Part shown: piece after piece, positions 22,912-34,668 of the stretch
Layout: each line of letters starts with the position of its first letter
Numbering within the stretch: position 1 is the first letter of the stretch
Assembly (NCBI GenBank): GCA_008973525.1
Contig: WACJ01000125.1
Location: 3,286,001 to 3,350,000, forward strand
Reading direction: 5' to 3'
Source of the DNA: Stenopsyche tienmushanensis
Lineage: Eukaryota; Arthropoda; Insecta; Trichoptera; Stenopsychidae
DNA length: 64,000 nucleotides
Made by a program: the position numbers and the translations under genes
Notes under the pieces: generated by a model
What the model was told of the DNA's origin: nothing
The model's database searches: none
The model's input: the letters and a program-made list of their open reading frames with translations, nothing else

Positions 22912-23765
22912 TAAGTAGCATCCAAAAAGGTTGTCGTTTTATTGGTTGACCGTATTTGGGGATTAGTTACAAATCATATTTTGTGCTCTTTCGGTGACTA
23001 AACTCATCAAGAATAAATTGTGATCGAAAGTAATCCAACAGCAACTATTAAAAAAAGATTGGCCAATCTCAGATACTCATGATCAAGTGTTCAAAGAAAT
23101 TAGAAAAAAATCTGGAAGGTGTGGAGACAAGGAAGATGGGTGCCACATGAACTAAGCAAAGGGAACCTGGACGATCGCATTAACGCATGAGAACAACTTC
23201 TAAAAATGGAATCCAAAACGCCATTCTTAGGATATTAATAATTAGAGATGATAAATGTGTTCTTTATTTTAATTATGAATGCAAAAATCAATGGCTATCG
23301 ATGTATTAGATATCAAAACCAACCCCTAAGCCCGGCCTGGTAACAAAAAAATATTTTGTCCGTTTGGTGGAACTGCAAGGGTATCATTCTTTTTGAAACA
23401 CTTAAACCTGGACAAATAATAAATGCAATACTTTATTGTGAATAATTATATCGTTTAGCGATAGAAATTTAAAAAAAAACTACTCTCTCTCGTGCATCAA
23501 AGATGATGAAGTGTTTTTACAGCGTGATAATATTCGCCCTCATACGGCAAAAATAATACGGGAAAAAATAAACAGCCTTGGATGGAAGACAATTCAACAT
23601 CTTTCTTATTTTCCAGACATTGCTTCGTCGGATTTCCATCTTTTTAGATTCATGCAGAATTATTTGGATGATAAAAATTGCAAAACAAAGGATGAGGTCA
23701 AAAATGGACTTAATAGAATGTTTTCGTTCAAAGTCCGTGATTTTTTTAAAATGATTTCATTTTAA
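22912..23765 (+). pseudogene. Mariner transposase fossil (copy A of a two-copy family)
   Basis: The left part shares TTGGGGATTAGTT, TGTGCTCTTTCG and TCATTAAGAAT-like blocks with 27869 onwards, so both are copies of one element. Coding traces on the plus strand are WKVWRQGRWVPHELS near 23110, RDDKCVLYFNYECKNQWLS (first catalytic region), QRDNIRPHTAKI (second aspartate) and FPDIASSDFHLF (third). Exactly 34 residues separate the last two aspartates. The final 84 codons (23511-23765) are still open, ending after FKMISF. Stops and frameshifts destroy the rest. No inverted terminal repeats are evident. Confidence 0.9.
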
Positions 23766-24647
23766 TGTTAATTTTATTGTTAATTCTTCATAAGGCTTTG
23801 TACTATATGTTCTATATCAAACTTTTCACAACAATGCTTTTAAAGCTTCTAAAATTACGTTTAAGTCGGCAATGAAATAGTCAAAATTGCTATTGTTTAA
23901 AATTATCTCTTGGAATGAATTTTTGATTTATACAGATGAAAAATACTTGGTTATAACGATGATTTGTGTTGTTGTTGTTATTGTTTAGTTATCTTAAAGA
24001 GCATATGGCGCCTGCTTAGTTATAAAACGTTTACCCGGCGGGGTCGTTTACACAAATCAGTTGTCTCAACAATTATACTACGGAGCTTCAGAAAACTTTC
24101 CAGCAGAGACATAGTAAACTTTATTTCATATTACTTACTTTAGTAGTCGCACAGTGGTGAGGTGACGAACTTTGTGCATTACAGCGAAAGTTTAGCTACC
24201 ACCACCGAAGAGGGTGAGTATCGTGATGCAGCCGAGATAGGAAGAGGAAGATGGGCTTTCAAGTGAAAACGTCAGAGCAGGGACCACGTATTCCCAGGAG
24301 TTGGCAACAGTTGGCCTGCGAAACGACTGCACTCACTGTAGTGTATAATGAGGGGCGCTTTAACTTTGTCTTAGCAAAGTGTGTCCGCACCTTTGATGCA
24401 AGGGTCGTGGAATCTCCTTGTGCTTCAAATTGTCCAGATAACCACCGAGCTAATTCTGGAATTCGTCTTTGTGAACATTGGCCACATGTGAACTATTTCG
24501 CAGAATATTTCTTATATTTTAAAAATATGAAACATCACACATTATGCACAAAAAAAACACGTTAAACTTTATTTTTGATCAAGCGTATTTATTTACTAAT
24601 TATTCGCAATGCGTTGCAATGACACGTCTCGCATAACGAATTGCGTA
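23766..24647. other. Gene-free DNA; unassigned 104-residue frame
   Basis: The plus-strand frame at 24251-24565 lies in less AT-rich sequence and includes several cysteines, but it matches no domain I know. A GGTGAGT donor-like site at about 24211 lies just upstream of it. It is not called as a gene. Confidence 0.3.
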
Positions 24648-24905
24648 CACAAACAATATTTTTATTATACCTATATTATTTCCACAAGTATAAACAATAA
24701 CATGACAAAGTTTTATTGCAATCGGATGAAAGGTATGGCAACGCATTAAATACGGACAAACAAACATTAATTTTTATTTATTAAACTATGCTTATGTTAC
24801 TTGTGCAATCTTTAGCAATAAGTGTACCAAGTTTTATCGAAATCTAATAAACGGTATAGAAGCGCATTACATACGAACAAAGTTTAAATTTTATACATTA
24901 AATAT
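24648..24905 (+). repeat. Dispersed ~130-bp repeat, dimer (copy 3)
   Basis: Two units lie head to tail: 24648-24780 (first type) and 24785-24905 (second type). This is the uninterrupted state of the arrangement broken by the hAT element at 14942-15420. Confidence 0.9.
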
Positions 24906-27868
24906 ATTATATAGACTTCATATTGATCTTTTCAATTCCTTTTTTGTTCTTCGTACAAATGTCAGCTTACTTGAAATTACCCTTTATCTTTATAATCTGT
25001 TATTATAATTACTTGCCATCAATCGACTTTCACATAAACATTCATAATTTCTCAATGTTTTGGACAAAAAAGAAATATTATTTGTATATTCCCTGAGGAA
25101 AAACCCAAGATTTTATAACGAAAAACATTACTTTCATTGAAAATAATGTTTTAATGATCGTTTACATATTTTTAGTACTTATCCATTTCCATAAAAATTC
25201 ACTCTAGACATAGAAGATTTTATATTAACAATCACATATGTTTAGATGAATACAGGATCATATGAATAGAAGCTTTAGGAAGAAGAATACCAACAGGTTT
25301 ATATGTCTAAATGATCAATATTTTAATTATTGTTGCAAATTCAGTCACTCATATGCTATCTTGTATAACTTTATTGAGTTTCTAGACCCGGTAAACAAAC
25401 AGGAAACACAAGAAAGGCTCTATGAGTGAGTAGCAAAATAATCAATACTTGAAATATTGTCAAAATCCAGTTACTCATAGAGTGAAAACAGGATAAATCC
25501 ACATGGGAACTTTAAGACTAACCTCGTAACTAACCCTGCTTAATTTGATTAATCGATTTACTGTTTAATATATACTAATTCAAAAGCAAAAAATGATGTT
25601 AAGCCTGATTTGATACTGCAATATTAATACTTCTAATTCGCTCCCTATGCAAGCATGGTGAATTTACAGTAAATATTGATTTGTAAATTTATATTGAGCT
25701 TTCAATCCCTGTTTTGTGTGATGAGCTTTAATTATAATTTGGGATGCGTTTGCTTTTCCAGGAAAAGATGATTATTTTGAGCATGTGCAATTATTACAAT
25801 GTCATGTTGGCAAAGGCAATATGAATATTTATCACATTCTAATTAAGTTAAATTTTATATGAATGTTATTTATTGCTTATTTTGAGATTGAATTGTTTGA
25901 ATAATTCAATTTGAAATTGGGTCAGATGCCAGTCTGGCTTCTGTTTGCACGATTCCTTTGTGGTCTCCAATCAAGTTGGAATATTATATACAAATTTTGA
26001 GTTTAGGCTTCCAATACTAAAGTTTTAAAGTTATGTGACTTTTATCATAATTATTTATATTACGATCATAGCAATCCAGGAGCACCTTGACTCTTTTAAT
26101 TTAGTATAGTAAATAATGAAGAAAGAGCCGTGTGATAAGTGGAGGGAGGTTTTTGGAACCGATTCCATTGGTGTCAGAAGATTGAATCATGAATCATGTC
26201 TAAGAAAAAATATATTTAATTGGATTTCTAGTCATCAAGCTGACATTGTCCATGCTTATAAAGGATTTTCATCTAATTAAACATACAGAAGAGATCAGCT
26301 GCTTTTTGTTGGTCCTAGTCCTTCAATAGCACAACGGACGTTGGACATTCCAGCATAGTGTGCTCTTAAATGGGATGCAACTTAAGCGGCTTGATAGCCT
26401 TCGGGAGCATACGTCCTATATTATCATTATTTTTGGATAATAATGGTAATTTTGTCACTTTTTCAAAGATCCTAAAAAAATAGCTAAATGAAAATCATGA
26501 GAAAAAATCCTTTATCCTCAGAAAATTTCCCATGTAAATTGCCAACGTCCATTTTTTTTTATAAAAAATAATTGAACCATTTTCAGCCACTTCAATGTGG
26601 ATTTCATAGCCTTAATATATTTTTTAAAATGTGGTCTCTAATCAAATTTCTTGTAGATTAGATCCCAATATGTTTGTTAAAATATGAATCCGACCGTTCA
26701 TTCATGAAACTGCCTATAATTATCAATGTCTAACCATACAATACTACTATGGGAATATGAAAAATGACAATTTTGCAAATTAAAATTCAATGAACATATA
26801 CGCGAAAATAAATTTGACTTCCGAGTTTGCACTATAAAACAAAGAGCAATAAAATATTATGGTGCAGTCCGCACACGATGCAATTTTTGAATGCTCTAAT
26901 CTGTATACGAAATTCATTTCGCCATTCCCGAAAGAAAATAAAAGGAAGGAAGCTCTGTATATTGTTTGCGTTACGTTTTTAAATCTTTCCCCTGACTTTA
27001 CCTCCAGGATTATACTTATATCGACCCCGAGGATTATATCCTTTGCCAAGCTAGCACTTTAATAAATCGTGCCGGATTTTTTCTCCCATTTTTAAATCCA
27101 TTGTTTTGCGAATATTGAGGATAGCACTTACGCAGTTCACATATACGGCCTCGAAAAAGCGTTGGAAGTAGCGGGTATATTTCCATATGAAAAAGAGCTT
27201 CCAATAAGTTAGGTTTATTTTGCTTATTTGCGAAGCACTAGAAACTGCTCGGTGCTAAGCTTTGACAAACTGCCTCCGGTGAAAAACACAACACATTTTA
27301 TCTTAAGGATTTCCACTCACTTTATGTGTATGAATCGAGACACGAAAGAAGGAGCAAGAGCCTTATGATCCGCATAGCCTCGGGGACATCAGAAATAGTC
27401 CTCAGAATCTGAGCATTTTTTCAGATACGAAATTGCTGTGGGCAAATTATTTTTTTAAAGCGCTTCATCCGATATTTAAATCTCCTTAATGTACCAAATT
27501 TATGTCCACACTCTCGAATAAAATGCTTTTGTGCTCGGATGAAATCGATGCAAAAAGTTTCTATTAAGACAAATATTCGTTTTTTTTTAAGAATGAAAAC
27601 CTTCCAGCAGTGTGATAAAAACGCCATGAAAGTTTGTTCTGCTCTTCTGCAAAATAATATTTCAGATATTCCATTGAACAAACTTTAAGCTCTAATAAAG
27701 CTTTGGCAAAAACTGCATCTCAAATAAGCTCTAAGAAGCTTATTCAATCAACATATAATCGAATTTCCTCTTTGGACGACGCTTTAAATTTTTGATAATA
27801 TAAATGCACACAATATGTATATTTAAATTTAATCCATTTACGCCAATATCAACTTGATCGAGATGTTA
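24906..27868. other. Long AT-rich gene-free stretch
   Basis: There is a weak direct duplication of about 45 bp, (A/T)ATCAATA...CAGT(C/T)ACTCATA at 25312-25357 and 25441-25486. The overlapping antisense frames at 26780-27062 and the frame at 27421-27681 are not recognised. Confidence 0.3.
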
Positions 27869-28755
27869 TATAAGTAGAACCCAAAATGGTTTTTGGGGAT
27901 TAGTTGCACTTAAGCTGCTGTACTTTCAAGTAGTATTATGTGCTCTTTCGATGACTATAGTCATTAAGAATTAATTGTGATTTTTTAAATTCAAATTTAA
28001 CAACCCAATTTACAATAGATCAATTTTTACCGAAAGAGAAATTTATTCTAAATCTAATGTTTTGTCATTTACTCAAAAAAGAGACTACAATGCGCGTCAT
28101 TAAAAACATTTGCGATGTATTGAGCGATATTTTAAGGGTTCGTTAATGTCAAAATTGGGATCTGGAAAATTTGATATAAAAATTAGCCCTGGAATTAGAA
28201 GACTGCGTAAGGTGGATACCGCCACACTAACTGCTGAAATCAAAAATAATCCAACAGCAACTATTGAAAAAATATCGACCAATCTCGGAAACTCATGGTT
28301 GAGTGTTCAAATAAATCTGGTAAAAACCTGGAAGGTGTGGAGACAAGGAAGATGGGTGCCGCACGAACTAAGCGACGATAATCTGGATTATCGCATTAAT
28401 TAATTCAAAATGCCGTTTTTTGGAAATTTAATAATTGCAGATGGGATATGAGATCTTTACTACTTAACTGCTATCGATGGATCATATAGCAAAACCAATC
28501 CCTAAGTCCGGCCTGGTAACAAAAAAATATTTTGCTTGTTTGGTGGGACTGCAAGGGTATTATTCATTTTGAAACACTTAAATCTGGACAAACAATAAAT
28601 GCAATATTTAATTGTGAGCAACTAAACCCTTTAGTAGTGGAAATATAAAAAATGCATCGAATACTTGAAGAAGTGTTTTTACTGCATGATAATTCTCACG
28701 TAATAACACGGGATAAAATAAACAGCCTTGGATGGAAGACAATTTGACACCCTCC
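27869..28755 (+). pseudogene. Mariner transposase fossil (copy B)
   Basis: Same family as 22912-23765. The plus-strand frame at 28110-28403 reads LGSGKFDIKISPGIRRLRK, then NPTATIEKISTNLG, and WKVWRQGRWVPHELS with SDDNLDYRIN. These match the second helix-turn-helix and the linker of mariner transposases (the RSGRP...LG...WVPHELS order). Downstream, KPIPKSGLVTKK-like text and CEQ-like text remain, but similarity to copy A ends abruptly near 28746 after ACAGCCTTGGATGGAAGACA, before the third catalytic residue. The element is thus 3'-truncated. Confidence 0.88.
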
Positions 28756-31700
28756 TTGACCTCAATGACCCTCGGGGTGATCTCCGCGATCGAATACAGT
28801 GACAAACAGGGACTGTCGCAGCGGCAAAGGCAATGAAACGAAAGCTCTAAGAGTTGATCAAAGCCCATTGAAACGTTACGTTATTAATATTTTGATTCAT
28901 CGTCCTTGATTTTAAGTATCCTTTTCAGTTTTATTCATTCGCGTACTTAATATACATTAGCTGAATCGGCTTTTATCCATAAATGATATATGTGGCCTTT
29001 GAGAGAAGATTTCTTTTGATTCTTATATTGAAAAAAAGTTCTTTGATTTGAAGCAATCATTTTGAGTATTATGGTATATTACTTTCTTTTCAGTGAAATT
29101 TTGAAAGTACACTTTAGCAATTATCAATATCAATATTATTTAGGTATCAAATTTATCAAAGTACACCATCCAACACGGAACTTCTATAATACGAATTTAA
29201 ACGTATATTATTGCAAAATATATTGCTTTGATGAAACATTAATAAATAATAATTATCTTCAATAATATTTATGTTATATGGTTCCGCAAAAACGTCGTGT
29301 AATACAAATTCGTGTTATACAAGGTTTGACTTTTTTATTAGTGTGTTTTTTTGATTGTGTTGTTTTACCAGCGGTTGTCAAAATGCGTTTCATGTAATAT
29401 ATTGCACAATTGTGTTGAATTTATGTTGGGACTTTAATTAAATTCTGTTTCTATTCGGATACATTTATAGCCCGATGTAGCGGTACTTTCGGATAATTTT
29501 CCGACGAGTTTTCCTTTTTTGGCATAAGAAGCTTCAATGTGTTATCGGAATGCAGCTAAAGACAAACTTTCCTGTTATAAAAATCAATGGCCCAGTTCCT
29601 GGATGCGAAACAGTGCCAAATTCGAAAATGAATCCGATCCTCATTTTTCTTATCGCATTTTAAAATAAAACGCGAACAATATGAGGCGAAAGACAAAACC
29701 GGAGACTCTTACCTCCCGTTCTTCCTTCCTGTCCCCCAACGGTTCCGTAAAAGAATACATTTTATGTACGCGTACAGAGGAAACCTTTGAAGATGAATAT
29801 TCATAAAATAAGAAATAAGCTCTTAAGCTCCTTTGTGATCAACATAAATCGGGGTTTTATGAAGTCGATTTATGAATATGCAAATTGTTTGGCCGGTCGA
29901 ATTCTTAGCGGGGATGATGGAAAGCCTTGCGAGGCTTACGGAATCGAAGAACGAAGGGTCAATTTAGCAGCTAATAATAGGGGTGGATTTCGTATATAAA
30001 CATATGGCGCTCGCGAAGCTTTCAAAATGAACTTACTCTCATATTTCGCTTAATAAATTATATTTGACAGGGATTGGCTACATTAGACTTCAGCGGGGCG
30101 AGCTTACTTCAAAAGCTCCTGGTCGGTACGACTTTTAGTTACCGGAAGCACTCAAATGAATCTTTCTTTGAGTAATAAAAGACGTCTCAAACATAATTTA
30201 TGCTAATAAATGGGATAAAAGTAAAATGTTGCGACATGGGAAATGACAGTTTCATAGAGCGAAACGAAATATTTTGTCGCATTTGGTATCAAATTTGCAT
30301 TTTATAAACGTAGCTTTTAGCACACATTATGTTTTTGACCGACTTTTCCCTTTTTTTAATCATCAATCATCATCACCAGGGCCGATTTAAAGACCGCCCA
30401 AATTATTTAGATTGGAAGTTATTATATTATTTGGCTGAGAATCTAATCGATTTGGACATTTATGGCTTAATATCATGCTGCCTGTAAATGGATATTTTCA
30501 GCATTGTAAGAAGCATATTTTATTGTTTTTGATAGCAAATTTTTGGTAGAAGTTACTAATTCACTTTTAATAGACATAAGTCTTTTAGAATTAGAGTTTT
30601 AAACCCCCAATCTTATCTTTTAACTGCATTTTCAAGTAAATTATTACTTTTTAAAATACATGCATAAAAAACAGAAAAATGTGAACATTCAATTATATCA
30701 TAAAATTTATAATTTTTAAAGTTATTTTAAAAAATTTCAAAAACTAATGCCAAAAAAGATTTTTCATTTTTCGGATTTTTTATACAAATTTTTAAAAAAA
30801 CAGCAAATAATTTAAGCAATGCATTTTTGTAAGTGGACAATATTTGGCAATTTTGAAATGCATAACGATATTTGAGAATATTATAAGAGCAACATAACAT
30901 CAATACATAGTACAGGTTCCACCATATCAAGTGTTACCTATTTTAAATACCATAATTTAATTTAAGTCAATTTTTAATGCTATAAATACATAATTTAAAA
31001 TTCATGATATAAAAATCAGGGTTTTGAATCATTATTTTTTATTTCGGTTTTGGTTTCGGTTACGTTCCTAATATTTATATCGGTTTTTTGTATACATATA
31101 TAAGTACAAGTAATCATTTTTTCATTTCAATTTTTAAAAATCGCCAAGCAAAAAACGATTTTCTCCATCACTTGTTGTTGATTTTTCCACCATTTTTCGA
31201 TGGTTTTTCCACCAACATTTTTGATGTAATCTGAAATTGTCTGTGGCAAATAATATTCGATCCCTGAGTAGTGAAGCTTTCACAATATCGTATCAGTGTG
31301 GAAATAAAACTTGTACGGAAAAATTCCTGAATGGGAATAAATGAGTGATTTTTCGTAAATTGAGAATTGTATCTATCCTAGAACAGTTGTTCTGATGTTA
31401 TAAAAAAATAAAAATATCAGAATAGCTCTAAATAATTGCAATCGAGACTGGAGTACAAAATGTCGAGGTCACCTCGACATTGGAGCTAAATGATTTAAAA
31501 TCCAGTTGAACCTCTGATGACTTTTTATGATTTTGGATTTGCCCTTATTTACAATTTTTTTATTAGATATAAGAGTTTGTTTAAATTTAGAGAACATTAT
31601 ATTAATATTTTGAAGTGTATTTCAATTTTAAAGTAATTACCAACGGAAATTGCTAAATTATAAGTTGCTATTCCTAGAATGTCAACATTAGAGTTTGTTG

Positions 31701-32885
31701 CTTACGAATTAGAATTAGAAATTAGTTTCAATTTTATATAAAAACATGAACCAAATTTTTACTAAAAATGACAAAAATTGCTTGTTTTGAGTGTGTTTAT
31801 GCAAAATAGTAAAATTTTAAACCACTTTTTGCAACTTTCTTGTAATAAAAACATAATTTGGACAATAATATCTTTCTAAAATTTAGTTAATATTGGTTTT
31901 AATTAAATTAAACACATTAATGTAATTTTTTAAATCAATTGATTAAAAACTTTTTGAACTAGTGTTCATAAGTCGAAAAAAAGGGGTTATTCACTTAAGT
32001 GCTCATAACATCGGAACGAATTGAAATTTTGTTGTGAAACCTTAGAAACATGTTCTTGAATAGTTTAAATAATATATTATTAAAAAAAAACAATTTTTTT
32101 GAACTAAATACTTTGCTTTACTCCATTAATAAGCTTAAAAACCATTGAAATTCAGCTTTATCTGAAATATATTTTTCATTAGAAATAGCTTTGTATTATT
32201 CAGATTTATTATAAATCTTATACAAAATTTGATACAAACAGTGGTTGATATTTTGTATACATATGTATAACATAATTTAACTACCCCTAATCAATAAAAT
32301 ATAAATATTTGTGTCTATGCAACCTCTTTTTATGATAAAAAATAGGCATTAAGATCTTGAAATAGTTTATATATATTTCGAGCAAATTTTTTTGAATATT
32401 TTGACATCGGAAATATACTTTGCTAACAATGAATAATTGTTTCACATCAAAAATAACGTGGATGGATTTTGATTGACTTGCAATAAATGTACAAATTGTC
32501 TGCAATTTAATGTAAGTTGAGATTGACATCGGATTCAAATTCGGTATGGGCTAATGAAGTCGGCTGCAATCGAGCTTTAAGCTCCTTTTCAAATGTCGCA
32601 TTATTCAAATCAATAAATGACTTTAACACCGTAGCATTTTCGAAGCATACAGTAGCTTCGTAGCATGAAAATTGGTTTCTGGGTTAAAAGCACCAAAAGC
32701 TTTCCAGAAGCGCTCCTCGCTCGCCCTTACGTAACACCCCTTTCGGTGTTCTCAGCCATGGCCACAATTCGAAAGTAGCAAACGTTGCAAAATCCCACAT
32801 TACAGGGTCAGAGTGGCTTAAGTGGGATTTTCGTCGAAGGCCTAACAAGTTTGTCGGACGGTGCATTAGTGCAAGTTGTACTTAC
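28756..32885. other. Probable intron: AT-rich DNA with unique islands
   Basis: Immediately left of the splice donor at 32885, about 32570-32880 is less AT-rich and unique. It contains the palindromic AACACCCCTTTCGGTGTT. The 29540-30130 segment is another such island. 30140-32540 is very AT-rich with nothing recognised; a short run of TTTCGGTTTTGGTTTCGGTT at about 31040 is simple-repeat-like. Confidence 0.35.
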
Positions 32886-32958
32886 CGCATAGCTGCAACA
32901 GGACCAGAAGGAGTTGACTCCCCGCGATGGCTGGAGCTTTCTTCGGAGCGAGCCTCAT
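32886..32958 (-). CDS. First coding exon: signal peptide of a secreted or membrane protein
   Basis: On the minus strand an ATG at 32958 (context GAAACAATGAGG) opens 24 complete codons plus one base. The peptide has a basic start (MRLAPKK), a short neutral stretch, and the hydrophobic core QLLLVLLQLC, the layout of an N-terminal secretion signal. It then meets GCG|GTAAGT, a strong 5' splice site whose intron begins at 32885. The frame upstream of the ATG is closed by TAA-TAG near 33013-33016, so this ATG is the only start in frame after those stops. The exon ends in phase 1, typical of signal-peptide exons that join extracellular domains such as immunoglobulin domains; that identity is inference. 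I could not find the next exon in the 33 kb to the left. The gene name is unknown. Confidence 0.68.
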
Positions 32959-33202
32959 TGTTTCATTATTCACGGACGCCTTCGGAAAAGCTTCCTCACT
33001 TTTGGGGAGGCTCTATTACTTATTCAGTCCGCCCTGGGGTCCAACTTTGTGGCGGTTATTTAACATGCACTCATACATTTCTGTCCGCTCCCTTATTACA
33101 CTTTCAACTTTTTTAACACTCTGTGGAACACACTTGAGTATGAATTTTCTCTCGACACTTTTTATGACAAACTTTGTTGATAGTCCGAATGCTCAAGGAT
33201 CA
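32959..33202 (-). promoter_or_regulatory. 5' UTR part of the exon, with three upstream ORFs
   Basis: The exon starts at 33202, right after a pyrimidine-rich 3' splice site (TTTTTTTTCTTTTGCAG on the minus strand). The leader holds an in-frame uORF of 20 codons (33016-33078, starting MYEC), a 4-codon uORF in another frame (33060-33074), and a 3-codon uORF, ATG AAA CAA TGA (32955-32966), whose stop overlaps the main ATG. Such an arrangement commonly lowers or conditions translation of the main frame. Because it follows an acceptor, at least one more exon should lie to the right of 33202. Confidence 0.6.
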
Positions 33203-33704
33203 CTGCAAAAGAAAAAAAAGACACATAATTAATACCTTAATAATACATGATCAATTTGATAATAAAGTAAAATATAAAAAGTATTCAAAATAGATTTATG
33301 ATTCCGAACGTTTTTTCCTTTTTTCTTTCGTTTTCGTGAATTTTGTGTGATAGTGCTAAATCCCATTGTATATCAAAGATTTTTTTTAAATAAATTTCTT
33401 AATGTATCCACAATAAAGACGCATTTTTAACATATTTACACAAGATATTCCTTTATCGTTGTTCATTTTGCTACAAACATGTGAGCAAAGACCTTTGAGA
33501 GACATGGTGATCCAAGTCATGACCTTAGCAAGTCTATTCGTTTTCACGTCCACTCGCCGCTCTTAATATATTTCTATAAAAGCTTCTAATAATTTCGACT
33601 TACGTAAGGTAACATACGTAATATACGTTTAGTTGTATCTTATTTAATAGACTCTAAACCGCATTTATTCACCTACAGATAAAAGTAAACTCGTTATCTA
33701 CATC
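33203..33704. other. Probable intron, AT-rich
   Basis: Upstream flank of the acceptor at 33203. Nothing else is recognised. Confidence 0.4.
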
Positions 33705-34668
33705 ATGTCAGACATACAGCCGTCAGAATAACATATTCGTCTTCTTATGCTCTTCCACTTTAAAATGGGTTGTAACGCAAAACAGACATCTAAGAAGATT
33801 TGTGGTGTTTACAACAAAATTCTTTAAGTCAACAAGTATCAACGATGGTTTTGAAAGTGGCAATTTTAGCCTAGTTGATGACCACCGAAGTGGGAGACCT
33901 ACTGAATTCGATACGGAGCTGCTGAAATCGCTAGTGGATTCAGATCCAAAATCGTCAAGTCAACAAAAAAGTCAAGACTTGGGGCTACTCGGTGAACAGT
34001 GCAAAGACTGTGCACGCAATTAGCAAAAGTTACAGAGAGGGCATTTGAATTCCTCACCAATTGTCCAACACAAACAGAGATCTAGACTAGACACCTTAAC
34101 GAGCAATTTCTATACCGTATTTGTGATGAAAAATGGATATTATACGACAATATTAAAAGAACTAAGCAGTGACTTTCAGTTAATCAACTGGCTATAAAAA
34201 AGGTCTTCTTGAGCATATGGTGGGATTGTGGTGGGATAATACACTTTGAGTTTATAAAACTGGAATAAACTATCAATGCACAAATTTATTGCACACAATT
34301 ATACAGAGTAAATGCAAAGTTATTAGAAAAACATACAAATTTCATCAATTAAAAGGCGTGATATTGCATCATGATAATGCCAGATCCCATGCAGCTAAAG
34401 TAACCCAGGAAAAAATTAGAGAACTCAATTGGGAACTGTTACCTCATCCGCCATATTCGCCAGAAATTGCGCTGTCTAATTATTGTTTATTCAAAGTTCT
34501 AGGCACTCCATTGAAAATAAAAAGTTTTGAAATGTAAATGAAGTTGAAATTCACCATAATAACCATTTTTCGTCAAAGTCAACCTATTTTTATAAAAGAG
34601 AGATTGAAACTTTGCCTGAAAAATGGCAAAGAGTTGTCAATAATAATGAAAATTATATAATTGATTGA
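33705..34668 (+). pseudogene. Mariner transposase pseudogene, near full length
   Basis: It starts ATG TCA GAC (MSDIQPSE, then a stop) and continues with LMLFHFKMGCNAKQTSKKIC, the usual mariner N-terminal helix. FESGNFSLVDDHRSGRP follows, then CDEKWILYDN (first aspartate), SIWWDCGGIIHFE, LHHDNARSHAAKV (second aspartate) and PPYSPEIALSNYCLF. In the last, the third catalytic aspartate has become asparagine, with the 34-residue spacing kept. The end EKWQRVVNNNENYIID-stop is a standard mariner C-terminus. Length is about 321 codons against the usual 340-350. Several stops and frameshifts are present. Terminal repeats were not found. Confidence 0.93.

Noticed and set aside
24251..24565. 104-residue frame as a small gene
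   Set aside because: It has no recognisable domain, and the cysteines have no spacing pattern I know. Nearby splice-like sites do not bracket it.
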